64,000 nucleotides of DNA. It comes from Colias croceus (taxonomy: Eukaryota; Arthropoda; Insecta; Lepidoptera; Pieridae). How positions within the stretch are numbered: position 1 is the first letter of the stretch; every line of letters starts with the position of its first letter. The stretch is from assembly GCF_905220415.1 (NCBI RefSeq), contig NC_059549.1, positions 496,001 to 560,000 on the forward strand. The letters are read 5' to 3'. The notes beneath the pieces were generated by a model. The model did no database searches, was not told where the DNA came from, and was given only the letters and a program-made list of their open reading frames with translations. The position numbers and the translations under genes are program-made. This document shows, piece after piece, positions 21,947 through 33,600 of the stretch.

Positions 21947-24543
21947 ACGGATATGTACGGAAGGAAAATTGTATTTAGTGGCGGATTTAGAACTAAGGAT
22001 AAATCTTTTTTTAAACATGTTAATGCCTTAAATATTAATTGGATCCCACTGTAGGGACTCTAGCCCGAAATGCTATGATGATTATGACCATAATATTAAC
22101 CTACTTATGACTACGGCAATCCTTGTTTTTATATATTTTTTTGATATAGAGAGTCACTATAATTTTACAGCTTCGCAGTTTTATGCTGAATACAATGCAG
22201 TTATGAACCGCGGACTGATAAACCGTTTCTTTTTTAGGAAAAGTCTAAGTAGGTTAGTAAAACCCTTGTAAAAGCCAATATACCTTTCTATTATAATTAA
22301 AAATCGAAATCAACTAGAAATCAATCATTAAATTTTATTGTTATTGTATATTGTAATATTAGATTAGAATTGTGTAGATAATAATTATGAAGTAGAAATC
22401 GCAGTGTAGGTAATTTAGATCCTAGAAAAGAGAAGACGAATTCTTCGTTATTTATTGTATAATGTAAAATATCTTTCTCTATGTTTTTCAAAAATTCTAA
22501 AATATGTACCTAGCTGTACCTATTGGTAGGTAATCTAAATGGTACGAGGTTTAACAGATCATCTAGGTACCTAATAATTAACTTTTCATTTATTTTATTG
22601 AAGAAGAATGACGATGATTCTAGTCTTTACATTTTGTAGAGAATAAACAAAAATCTAGCATCAGAACACATTTACCATGAGTTAAAAATTTGGTACAAGT
22701 ACCTACGTACATTTTTATAACTTTCAAGTTATACCTACCACCATGCAGATATCAAAGATCATTATTAACCTTTGATAATACAATAAGTCATTCGTTATTT
22801 ATAAGTTATATAATACCTGATTATATTATTGTATTCTTATTTAGTTACGTGCAATGACTGGACATAAAGTCGGAGTGGTCAAAAGCTTATAAGGTAAGGT
22901 AAGATTCTGCTCACTTTCATTCATGTTTCTTGAGTGATGAAAGTGAGAAATGTGCTCTGGACAATAAGGTAAGCGATTTTTGATAACACTAGTTAATGGT
23001 GTTTTAAGGAGCCTGTTTATTGTATCATTAGTGGAATAAATTACCGAATTTTAAGTTATGTTGGGACGTGCTTTAATAAAAAGCCTTTCCTGGCTGTAAT
23101 TTTGAAAAAAAAAAACTAGAAACCTTATTTAATAACAAAGGATTAGTAATTAATACTACAGATTGTTTTTTAAATAGTTTTCATAATTCATAGAGCTTAA
23201 ACTTTAAGCTCAAAAAAAAAAGAAACTAAAGTCTTAAAAGCGTTTAGTCTCAATATTTTTTAACGCATGGTGAATTTAAGTCAAAAGGTTTCTTTCTACG
23301 CGATAAACCTAAGAACTAAGATTATATCTTTTACTAGATCTTCGCCCGCGTATGCAAAGGAAAACCCGCATAGTTCCCGTTCCCGTGGGATTTCCGGGAT
23401 AAAAACTATCCTATGTGTTAATCCAAGTTACCCTCTATATGTATGCTAAATTTCATTGTAATCGGTTCAGTAGCTTTTACGTGAAAGAGTAACAAACATC
23501 CATACATCCATACTTACAAACTTTCGCCTTTATAATATATATTAGATTTTATTTTAAAAAATATAATATAATATTTGAGTCCACATTGATCGTTTCGTAA
23601 AATACCAATTATACAAGCATACTGGAAAATAAAATAAATAATTGTACTTAATCATTTTCAAATAAGGTTTTCGAGTAGGTACCCAAAATAATTAATTAAA
23701 TTATTTCACGTTAGTATGGTAACTCTACCCAGAAGCAATATGAATTTTAGCTTTCTTTTTTTTTGTCCCAAAACTAAATATGTATATTAGGAAATAATAT
23801 TTTCTAACTACACATCTATTTAAATTTATTTGCCGCAAGTTAATGAGAAGAATGACATGCTTTTTTGTTTTATATGTAGGCAACTTTTTGAATTTGCAAA
23901 TGAATGTATAAATTTCATTGTTTTGTGGCGAAATTTCTTTTAAATAATACTTATCTATTTAAATAAATTTACGTAGCGTGTCGAGATCGTAATCTCAATG
24001 TACTTTCTATAAAACAGGAATCTGTTATAGGAAGTCTGCGGCTCTGATAAACAAAGTCGGTGATAAAAACGATATTAATTAAGTAGGTATGCTGGTAATA
24101 AATGTACTGTATGGATTTTATTATTATGTTTATTACTTCGCTTTCTCTTGATTTTGTTTGTTGATCCAGACTTAATTTTTTTGGTACATAATTTATCTTA
24201 ACTGGGGTGAAAAAGTAGAGGTAAATATAAGTGTATTATTAATAGTAGAGGCTAGTGAATTAAAAATATTATTCATTTAACAATATAGTTACTAAATAGA
24301 TTAATACCTAGTTACTAAATAGTAAGTCCTTAATCTAGTTTAAATCAGTGATATTATAATCTTTCTTATATATTATCTTTTATTGTTTAAAATAAATGCA
24401 AGGAAATGCTGACTGTATTAAATCGCAAATAAGTAAGAGGAAGTTTTGACAATTCTTATAAATAATGAGAAAATACTTCTTTTTAATAAATATATTATGA
24501 TTAATTATAACATTAATATACAAAGATAAATTTATTGTTTCAG
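21947..24543. other. intergenic stretch, repeat-bearing
   Basis: AT-rich. Apart from a family B repeat at 23333-23552 I see no gene. A short perfect hairpin (CTCACTTTCAT / ATGAAAGTGAG) lies at 22910-22946. Confidence 0.45.
23333..23552 (+). repeat. dispersed repeat family B
   Basis: AGATCTTCGCCCGCGTATGC start, GTGGGATTTCCGGGATAAAA, TTTCATTGTAATCGGTTCAG and a CTTTCGCCTTTATAATATA tail. Confidence 0.75.
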
Positions 24544-24548
24544 TAAGC

Positions 24549-26482
24549 ATGTGTACGCCACGCGCGTTGTGTTTTGTTTTGGCGGTGTGCGCAGTTCGCG
24601 GTGGAGTTACTAAACCTTCTGGTAATTATTTTATTTATTTGTTATCATATGAAAAACAAAAAATATAATGTTGTTATGTTGTGCTAATTGCCTTATTGTT
24701 AAAAATTTATCGCTTTCGCCTTTCACAGTTCACTTATAGAAAATCAGGCAACGGATTTTCCGAAAATATTTTAATTTTAAATAGGTTCAGGAATGTATTA
24801 TATTTTATTTTGAAATCTATAAAACGTTATAATATGCTGAGAAGGAAAAAATTGTAGTTAACACAAGTACCTACCTACTAGATCACAACAAATATAGAAT
24901 AAGATGAAAGAGGTGCCTTTCATGATAGTGTTCTCCTGATAAATTTTTCCGGAGATGTCACGTCTTGTATTTCAATCTGTTTAGATCAAGAGTATTTCTG
25001 ATTCTCTACAATATTAATTCTGCTTACTGATGATAACGATGGCGATGATAATAAGGTCGAAATTAATATCTAATATCAATTATCAATTAAACTTTACGGA
25101 CGTTCAACCAATTTCGAATCCTTGACTTTTCCGAAGTTCGAGGCCTTAACCGCTCTGTTACATCCACTAATTACCTTCATACTACGTAAATAAAAAAATC
25201 ACTTATCTACCAATATTTAGTTCATCCATACTAATATTATAAAGCTGAAGAGTTTGATTGTTTGAACTCGCTAATCTCAGGAACTACTGGTCCGATTTGA
25301 AAAAATCTTTAGGTGTTAGATAGCCCATTTATCGAGGAAGGCTATATAGGCTATATATCATTTCGCTAAGACCAACAGGAGCATTGCGGGTAAAACCGCG
25401 GAGCACAGCTAGTAGTGAATACTCGTATTACGTTTGTTTGTAAAGAAATCGAAAGTTTAGTACATAGTGTGTACTGTGTAGTGAGAAATATCGACTCACC
25501 GCTATTTACTTTCTCGCTAACGAGTTCTAAAGGTGACTATCGTTGATAGCATTTTATCTGTTAAAGCATTTAACCGGAACTAATCTAAGTACAGTGTACC
25601 TTGCTCTGTCACTACTAGCTAAGTTATGTTGTTACATCTTTTATACTTATGTAGGCCGCAATGTAATAAAAACATATAATACTTAACAAAAAACTTTACT
25701 TATAATTTTCAGGTATCTCGCAGTTTTGGATGGACGATATAAAAGTCCTCGACCAAATATACGGAAAGACATCAGACAAGGATCTGTACGGAGCAACTCT
25801 TCCTCCAAACATTCGATTTGATATCGATCGCGCGAAACAAGTAAAAGCGGAGGCGTCTCAAACACGGGAACACTATATCTCTACAGATGATGAAGATACA
25901 GATTTCGATGAACAATATAAACCACATTCATTCGGCGACAGATACGCAAAACAATTCAACAAGATTCACAAAAAAGACAAGACCAAAAAGGAAAAATCTA
26001 AAATTGAATCACCACTACATTTTGTAGGTCTATCGAACTTCAAACCGATATCTCAATCAAATGATCCAGAAACATACAACTATTTGAAACATCTCGAACA
26101 TTTTGAAAAGCATAAGATTGAACTGCCTGAAACTGAGAGCGGTTTTAAACCATCATACATTGAAAACAGTGAAGAAGAGGAAGCTTATAAAAGCATTCAG
26201 GATATATTAGATGCTCACGAATCCAACAAAGCGCGTAAACCTGAGACTGAGTTCAATGATAGTTTGGAAAAATATCCAAGATATCTAAATAAGGAAAACG
26301 ATGATAAGTATACTAGATACGCAGCTAAAGCAGTGCCAACGAAAAACAAAGTTAGGTTCTTGAATAACAATAGCTTATATTCGAGGTGTCGTACAGGAAG
26401 ATGCAGGAAGCGAAGTTCAAATGGATATCGTTACGCTTCCAGACCATACATAAGAAAAATAAAGCGTATAAGAATCGCATGA
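24549..26482 (+). CDS. secreted protein, acidic body with cationic C-terminal tail, 2 coding exons
   Basis: Exon 24549-24621 encodes a signal peptide (MCTPRALCFVLAVCAVRGGV); phase 1 joins exon 25713-26482, giving 280 residues. An acceptor (TTTCAG) lies just before the ATG, so a 5' non-coding exon is expected upstream. The body is highly polar and likely disordered: acidic clusters (STDDEDTDFDEQ, ENSEEEEAYK), a lysine cluster (HKKDKTKKEKSK) and no domain I recognise. Near the end are the only mature cysteines, SRCRTGRC, directly followed by RKR, a furin-type site. A 22-residue tail follows with five Arg and two Lys (YRYASRPYIRKIKRIRIA). Cleavage there would release a cationic peptide; this is inference. 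It is convergent with the small gene at 27181. ATTAAA at 26762 may be the poly-A signal. Confidence 0.8.
25229..25414 (-). repeat. dispersed repeat family A in intron
   Basis: Reverse orientation: TACTAATATTATAAAGCTGA through AACTACTGGTCCGATTTGAA to GGTAAAACCGCGGAGCACAG. A decayed tRNA-like head (GTAACAGAGCGGTTAAGGC, GGATTCGAA on the minus strand) lies just before it at about 25095-25165. Confidence 0.75.
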
Positions 26483-27180
26483 TCTAATACATTGTTATTG
26501 TTGGCTTGTTTTATAGATTTATGTTTATTTTGTAAGATAATCTTAGATTAAGATACAGTAATGTTCTGTTAACCGAAGCGAAAAATTATGCAATTTTGTC
26601 GGACAATTTATTTTACTAGTTTTAAAGTTATTGTTGGCCTAGAAATGCGAAATATTTGTTTATTAAAAAGAGACTGTAATATCGATTGTGCAATATTTAT
26701 GAGATATTAAATAGTACTATAATATAGTAATAGATATTGTAAGTATTTAAGTTTGTTATTTATTAAAATAATTGTTGATTTTGATTTTTGACCGAATCTT
26801 TTTTTTTATGGTATAGTTAACTAAGTACTGCGAAATGAAACACAATGATAATTAAATAAGTTTTATTAAAACTATAATTACAATAGTCTTAAAATTTCAA
26901 CTTAATTTTCAGGTTATGAAAATCAGTGAAAATTACTGCATTTTTACTCATAAGCTTCCGTTGCGTTGGTTTGTAGAGGAAGCGACTGCAAATTTGACAA
27001 TATAAATATTTTTAGCAACACAAAAAACCGAATAGGATTTAGAAACATTGTTTCAAAAATAAGCACAATTTGCGTCCTCTGTGCTTAAATCTGAGACAAT
27101 ATTACAATTTACTCGATGACAAAGAAAATAGAGTACTAATGGCTTTAAAAGGGTCAATTAATTTATGGCTTTACAATTAA

Positions 27181-27492
27181 TTAATAGATAAAATTCGGAT
27201 TTGTGTTGCTATGTCGGCCTGGGTTCGCCACGGGATTGACCATACTTCTGGTCTTCTTCTTGCTGTCTTCTATACTCTGGAGTAAGAAGGGTGGCGGGTG
27301 ACCGTTGGCTTGGCTCTGCCTTTGCTGTCTGTCGTCTATCTTACGCGATAGTTCCTCTACGAACTCCCCACCCGTCTGCCTGAAATTTTTGGTTTTATGT
27401 AGAGACAGGCTAGTAGAAAAAGCGGTATTGAGACAACAAACAATTGCAATAGCAATAGTATACGTTAAAGGATTAAAAGTTTTATGGATCAC
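27181..27492 (-). CDS. small putative secreted protein, 103 aa, unknown
   Basis: An open frame starting MIHKTFNPL with a hydrophobic core TYTIAIAIVCCLNTAFS typical of a signal peptide. The mature part is cysteine-free and polar: GGEFVEELSRKIDDRQQRQS, a short proline run (GHPPPF), a basic KKKTR and an asparagine-rich end. G+C is clearly above the flanking DNA, as expected for coding sequence. A minus-strand AATAAA is at 26862. It starts 195 bases after the stop of the membrane-protein gene on the same strand, whose own AATAAA (27511-27516) lies between them, so it is probably a separate transcription unit. An acceptor-like pyrimidine run plus CAG near 27553 could mark a 5' exon. Basic clusters would also fit a peptide precursor; no family is recognised. 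Confidence 0.55.
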   Translation of the reverse strand: MIHKTFNPLTYTIAIAIVCCLNTAFSTSLSLHKTKNFRQTGGEFVEELSRKIDDRQQRQSQANGHPPPFLLQSIEDSKKKTRSMVNPVANPGRHSNTNPNFIY

Positions 27493-27510
27493 AGAAGGTT
27501 ATAGGTCATA

Positions 27511-27516
27511 TTTATT
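27511..27516 (-). terminator. polyadenylation signal of the small membrane-protein gene
   Basis: AATAAA on the minus strand, about 170 bases after the TGA at 27687. Confidence 0.45.
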
Positions 27517-27686
27517 TTTGTTATGAATAGAGTGTAAATTGACAAGTTAAAAACTGTTTAATTTGAAAAAAAAAACCCTAAGTATAAAATTGCTAGTAAC
27601 GTACTATGAAAACAGTTATTGTTAAAATTGGGCATTTGGCATTCCCCAGGGATGAACACTGAGCCCGCTGTTATTCCTAACATTCA

Positions 27687-30600
27687 TCAATGCTTATTAA
27701 CTTTATTGATGTTAAAATCATTATCGTCGTACCGATCAGTACCTCGGCCACTCTCCAGGTCGCCGTCGGAAGCCTGGTACATGGAGAAGCCGCGCCGAGA
27801 CAGTTCCTCATCAGGGACTAGCGCTGGGTTGTTGAACGCGTGGTTTCCTTCCGGACTCATCTGCAGTTTCCTGAAGATAAATAATAGTATTAAAATAAAT
27901 TGTTTCGTGTGCTATTGTAAGTAGGTGCACTGTAAAGATGAAGGAATCTATAATGATACTTTTTGTGATTGAATTTCATAATTGAAACTTTTTTTGTTTT
28001 CTTTCGTCAAACGCATGCCTTCATTTTCTGATCCATTAATTATTTTAGAGCATGTAAGCATGTCTATCTACTTTTTGTACCCATCACAATATTGAATCTA
28101 AGTTTTTATTTGAATCACTTAAAATCTCGCTGTGTATTATTATATTTTGCACGCCTCATAAGCGGAGCGTTCAGGTATTGCTCTACTCTCGCCTTAATAA
28201 AAAAATAAATTGATAAATAATTTAATAGACTTACTGTACACGAAGTCGGCCTGTATTGTTCAGGTCGTGGATCTTCCGTCTCAGGCTGGAGACCTGCGTG
28301 CACAGGATGATGCAGACGAGCAGGAGGACGAACCACGCGGCGCTGAACACGCTCACGATTATTATCGTTTCTGTCTCCTGGAATATTCATTTGTTTATTA
28401 CTACATATAATTTGTTTATTACTAATATACAAATATGTTCTAAAGCCCTAATTTGCCTACTGTGTCTTACATCCATTGTGTTTCTCCGAGTTTAAATACG
28501 TAAAACGCAACAGGTGTTTGTGAAAACTGCACCGCACTTAGGTAACAATGGAATCAATTCAGCAGTCAATGATGGATATGTCCGAAATGTTTCAAAAAAA
28601 GATGGCTGATTTTCACCAGCAACTACAAAACTCGACTTCTTCATCAGCAGACCCTCCTCCGCAACTGATTTCGGAATTCCACGCGTTTCGTACATTTGTC
28701 CTGTCGTCTTTGCAGTGTCTCCAAAATCAAGTTGCTTCACTTGCAAAATTACTGGATCAGCAGGAGATGAGGAGTAGGCGGAATATTCTTTTGGTACATG
28801 GAATCACTGAGGAAAGTAATGAAAATCCGACTGATTGTGTTGTTAAAGTGATTACTGAAAAAGTTAAGGTGACCAATTTCTCCAGTGACAGTTTGAAACG
28901 TTGTCATAGGTTAGGAGCTCTAAAAGGTGACAAACCAAGACCTATACTTATTAAATTTCATGAATCTAATATGAAAGAAGAAATCTGGTCTGCAAAGTCT
29001 AATCTTAGAGGGTCAGGAATTACTTTATCTGAATTCTTGACTAATGAGCGACACAAAGTATTCATGGCAGCAAGAAATCGCTATGGTGTGAATAAATGCT
29101 GGACTTCTAATGGCCGGATTTTTGCAGTGATAGATGGTTCACGACGGCGTATTGAGTGCATATCAGATCTTGAGGCTACTTCAGACAATATCCCTGCGCC
29201 CCCAAAAGACAATACAATTGCTCAGAAATATCCTCAGCGGTCAAGACGTAAAGCTAAGTAATGTTGTAAAATCTATTACCTATTTTTATTTATATACTTA
29301 CTCTCTTTTCTCTTCTTTAATTGGTTGTACCTATGTATAATTAATAATTAAATAGTACCTAAGTAATTATAGTTCCATCACAACATACATGCTACTTCTA
29401 GTTATGCCTTTTTTGTTAAATTTATTATCTAAATTAATGTTTATTTTTTTCTCATTTCATTGCATTATCAAGAATTGCATATAACCTATAATTATTTGTG
29501 ATATAAAGATAAAAGATTTTAGTTATTTTGGTAGACCTTTCATTTTCATTATTTCCTTAACTAACTTTGGCTAGCCGCTTACCTAATTAAAGTTTAATCT
29601 AAATCTCAATCATCTTAATAAACCAATAATTGTAGTAAGCAACTATAAACTGAAAGTAGCTAGTATCTAATCAGTGATGTAAGGATTTGAATTGGTACTT
29701 AAATTAATTAATTATGTAAGTAATACCTAGCTAATAATTTTTGTGTTATAAATTACTTCTATATACTTTGTTAAACATAGTAGCTGTTAATTTATTTTCA
29801 AATTTCTTTATATTATCATTAACTTCATTCTTTAATTTGTTACCTGCAAATTTGAATGTAGTGTTTTTGATGTACACTTCTCACCTATTATTATGAATTA
29901 TAAAACTGATTTATTCAATTTCTTTATATTATCAATAATTTCATTCTTATTCTCATTTGTAACCTGCAAATTTGATTAAGTACTTAAGGGTTTTTTATTG
30001 ATCACTATTTAGCTAAATTAGTATATGGAAGTTGTATTGATGATCGCTGTAAACTGTACCTAACCTGCAATTTTGATTGTTTTTATTATTCACTAGGTAA
30101 TAGCTAAATAAGTATGTTTAAATTGAATCGTTGATTGCTGTAAACTGTAACCTGCAAATTTGTTTATGTGTTTTTTATTAATCACTATATTAGTTAAATA
30201 AGTATGTTAAAATTGAATCGTTGATTGCTTTAAACTGTAACTTGCAAATTTGTTTATGTGTTTTTTATTAATCACTATATTAGTTATATAAGTATGTTAA
30301 AATTGAATCGTTGATTGCTTTAAACTGTAACTTGCAAATTTGTTTATGTGTTTCATATTAATCACTATATTAGATAAGTATGTTAAAATTGAATCGTTGA
30401 TTGCTTTAAACTGTAACTTGCAAATTTGTTTATGTGTTTTTTATTAATCACTATATTAGTTAAATATGTAAATATGTTAAAATTGAATCGTTGATTGCAA
30501 ATGTAACTTGCAATTTTGTTTACGTCTTCTTTAGCTTCACTATTAGCTTAATAAGTTTGTTGTTAAAATTGAATACAGATTCAAAGATTAAAATGTAGGT

Positions 30601-33600
30601 ATGTAAATTTATTGTAAAAGGTAAAAGCCACAAAAACTGAATTGATGATTGCTGTAGTGTCAATCTGTCAAATGTCCTATGTCAATATTATGACATATGC
30701 AAGACTTAGATCAGTACACTGCAAGAAGCTTATATCTAATACACTGGAGATTTCGGTATGAACATTGACGTGTAACAAGAAAATATTGCCCAGTTCATGT
30801 TTTTTATCACTTTCACACCTAACTTGGTATTGCCACTGTTAATACGAAGTTTTCCCAAGGCTACTATGTATGCTGTAATATTCTGTGCAAAAGGTTAGTT
30901 TTTGTACATGAGTTTGTTGATAAATTGCCAACAACGTCATTCAGAAGCATTGTTGAATAAGACAATTATTATTTATGCTAAATAAACTAAGTATCTGAAC
31001 CAATTATTAAAAAGCGATACTCCCTGATTATGGGTAGTCCATCACCATAATAAAATTGTAGCAACTCTCACTTTGTCAATATGGCATGTGTGTCAAAAAA
31101 ATTGCGTCGCTTCGAATATTTAAGTTAATATTGTTGCTTATTTAATGAATATTTTCCGAATATAAAGAATGCATTGTATTGTGCAAAATTGCAGAAGTGT
31201 TTGGACACCAAATTCTGGCATAGAATTTCACAGGCAAGTGTATATATTTACGTTATTTACAATATTCCTCAATACTCCTGCATTTACCTGTTTAGAATCA
31301 TTTCAATGGCAAAAATTGTCTAATTTAGCATCATTTTAGTAAGCAGTCATGTTAAATTTGTTATTTCCCTAATACTTTATCATTTTTCAACAAGTTTTCA
31401 ATAAACAGATTTAACAAGTAAGGTAACCATGATGACGAGTTTTTATGGATAGTGAAGAGAATATATTGTAATAACAATATTATGATGAAAATTTAGAACA
31501 CCATTTTAAAGATTGTTACTAGTAATGAAACAACACATGACATCGGTATTGCACTCACATGTAGTTATAAGATTGTTCGTTTTTACATTGAAATTTATAC
31601 TTTTTTAACTTAACTCATATTTGTTTTGTTTTACGTATTTCAGCTTTCCAAAAAGTAAAATAAAAAGAAATATATGTGCCCATCAAGGTTACTGAGGATT
31701 ACGACCCAGAAAAAAATACCTTTTGAAAAATAAACTTTGTAAAGTTAGCTGAAATTTGTGCAAGGCTGCTATAAACAGTTTTTCTTTGATGATTCTGGCT
31801 TGAAATTGACCCGTCGAAGCAACGCGTTTAAAAAGAAGATCTGAGTAGCTAACAATTTGGTAAACAGCATCTGATGCAAAACACAACTTTCCTCTATTTA
31901 CAAAGGATGTTAATGCTCAGTGCCGGATTAAGCCAGCGCGGGGCCTGTAGCAAATTCTGTCAAGAGGCCCTTCGTTTGCTATAGTTTCTCAAGTTAAAGG
32001 GTATTAAATAAAACTGTACGTACACGGTGCTTCTGTGTGGGTGTTAACTGTTATGTTACCAGATATTGAAAATTTTCCCAAATTTTCCCCGACCACGGAA
32101 GAAAGAGGGTTGTTTTTCGAGTGTATCTATGTATAATATTTCTTTGGCACGCCCTGCAGTATGAACCGATTTTGATTTATGAGGTGACATTGCAATCTAA
32201 TTTTACCGTTTTACCCATAAAAATGGCAAATTCATTTTCAAAATACTGGCAGCATACGTTGAACTTTGAAGTTTTTTTTGTATTCCTTCGTTATTCGTAT
32301 ATGTAAAATTATTATTTGTATACAAAATTAAATAAGCCAAATAATCTACAGAGAACCTGTAAAACGATCTTTTTGTTTGTTTTCGGGAACAAATTTTACA
32401 GCGTTTTAATATCACAAGACAGCATTTTTTTACTAAAATAGCAAACCCCTTTTGACGTATTGCATGACACTATAATCGCTATAGCACTGGCGGAGGTTCG
32501 TATTCGTTCCGCCGAGGGGGTTGTGGAAGAATTCTAACAAATACCCGCGGCCCTCTCATTAAAGCGGTTCGACGGAACACAGTGGGGTTTTAGTCGGTAA
32601 GAATCCGACATAACCCACGGCTCCTTCCCCGGGGGCCGTGGGTATCTTTGGAAGATTTCCCCACTATAAAAAAAAAAAGGTTCGTATTCGTTTTTGATTT
32701 CGTATTTTCTTTGACAAGGGCGATGGATGATTGTCATGCTCCATCTGCCTTTTATTTTGTAATCTAAGGTTTGATAGTCGATAGAATCCTATTTTATTTG
32801 ATCGGGTTGTTACGACTAGCTCGTTCGATGACAATATCAGGGGATTCCCCTGTTAGTTTTGCCGTGCTACCAACTTGCGTGTAGCGCAGTGCAAGCAGTA
32901 CAACACAACTTTTGGTGTAGCCAGCGCTCAATTGTAGAAACGTGGTAAAATTTTAAATTATTGTTGTAGATTTTGATACCAACGTTTCTCGTGGTAGGTA
33001 CGTGTATTTTTTTTACGGTACGTGTATTATAAATTAATATTTTTTTACGGTCAGAGGTATTAGACCGCGGGGCCCCCCGAGTCGCGGGGCCCGTAGCATT
33101 TGCTACTCTTGCTACGTGGCTAATCCGGCACTGTTAATGCTATATATCGGTTCATATCCAAGCTTTGTAGCCAAAAGTTATTTATAACTATCATTCTATA
33201 CCAATTAAAATTGTATGTACCTACCTATAAAGTATGACCATAATATTATAATATAAATACTGTTAAAAATATATGTCGTTATTATTTATAGACCATGATT
33301 TTTAGTTTTTTCTATTTTGAAAAATCCTGAATTTACAAACCAGCGTGGTCACTCGACAGAAAGAGACAAATAACATGACTGACGTCATTGAATGTCATAG
33401 TTTCTTGTTTCAAGTTAATGGTCATAGTGCAATCTCCAGTGTATTAGATATAAGCTTCTTGGTACACTGATAATTATTGTTGTATACCTCTGTGTTGCCG
33501 TCATAATAATTAATGTAAGATGCCTTAGGTAAAGGATAAAAATTTTTTTTTTTTGAACTTAGTTAAAATTATAATTATTATTTTTATATTTTTTTTTATA

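Larger units (their letters stand above)
30722..33461. mobile_element. P-element-like transposon, family A copy 2 (interrupted)
   Basis: Same ends as the copy at 13512; the exact 8-bp duplication is GTACACTG (30714-30721, 33462-33469). The internal sequence is nearly identical to copy 1, including the THAP exon at 31169 and the opposite-strand C-terminal fragment. It is interrupted at 31918-33133 by a hAT-like element. Apart from the two nested insertions, the two copies are colinear. Confidence 0.9.

Noticed and set aside
22910..22946. Short hairpin as a microRNA precursor
   Set aside because: The stem is only 11 perfect pairs with no extended flanking pairing; too short.
27687..28377. Cadherin C-terminus reading of the membrane exons
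   Set aside because: The membrane span and short tail look like the end of a cadherin, but no ectodomain exon is visible in the window, and the phase-0 ATG-ended exon at 41486 gives a complete small protein. Kept only as an alternative.
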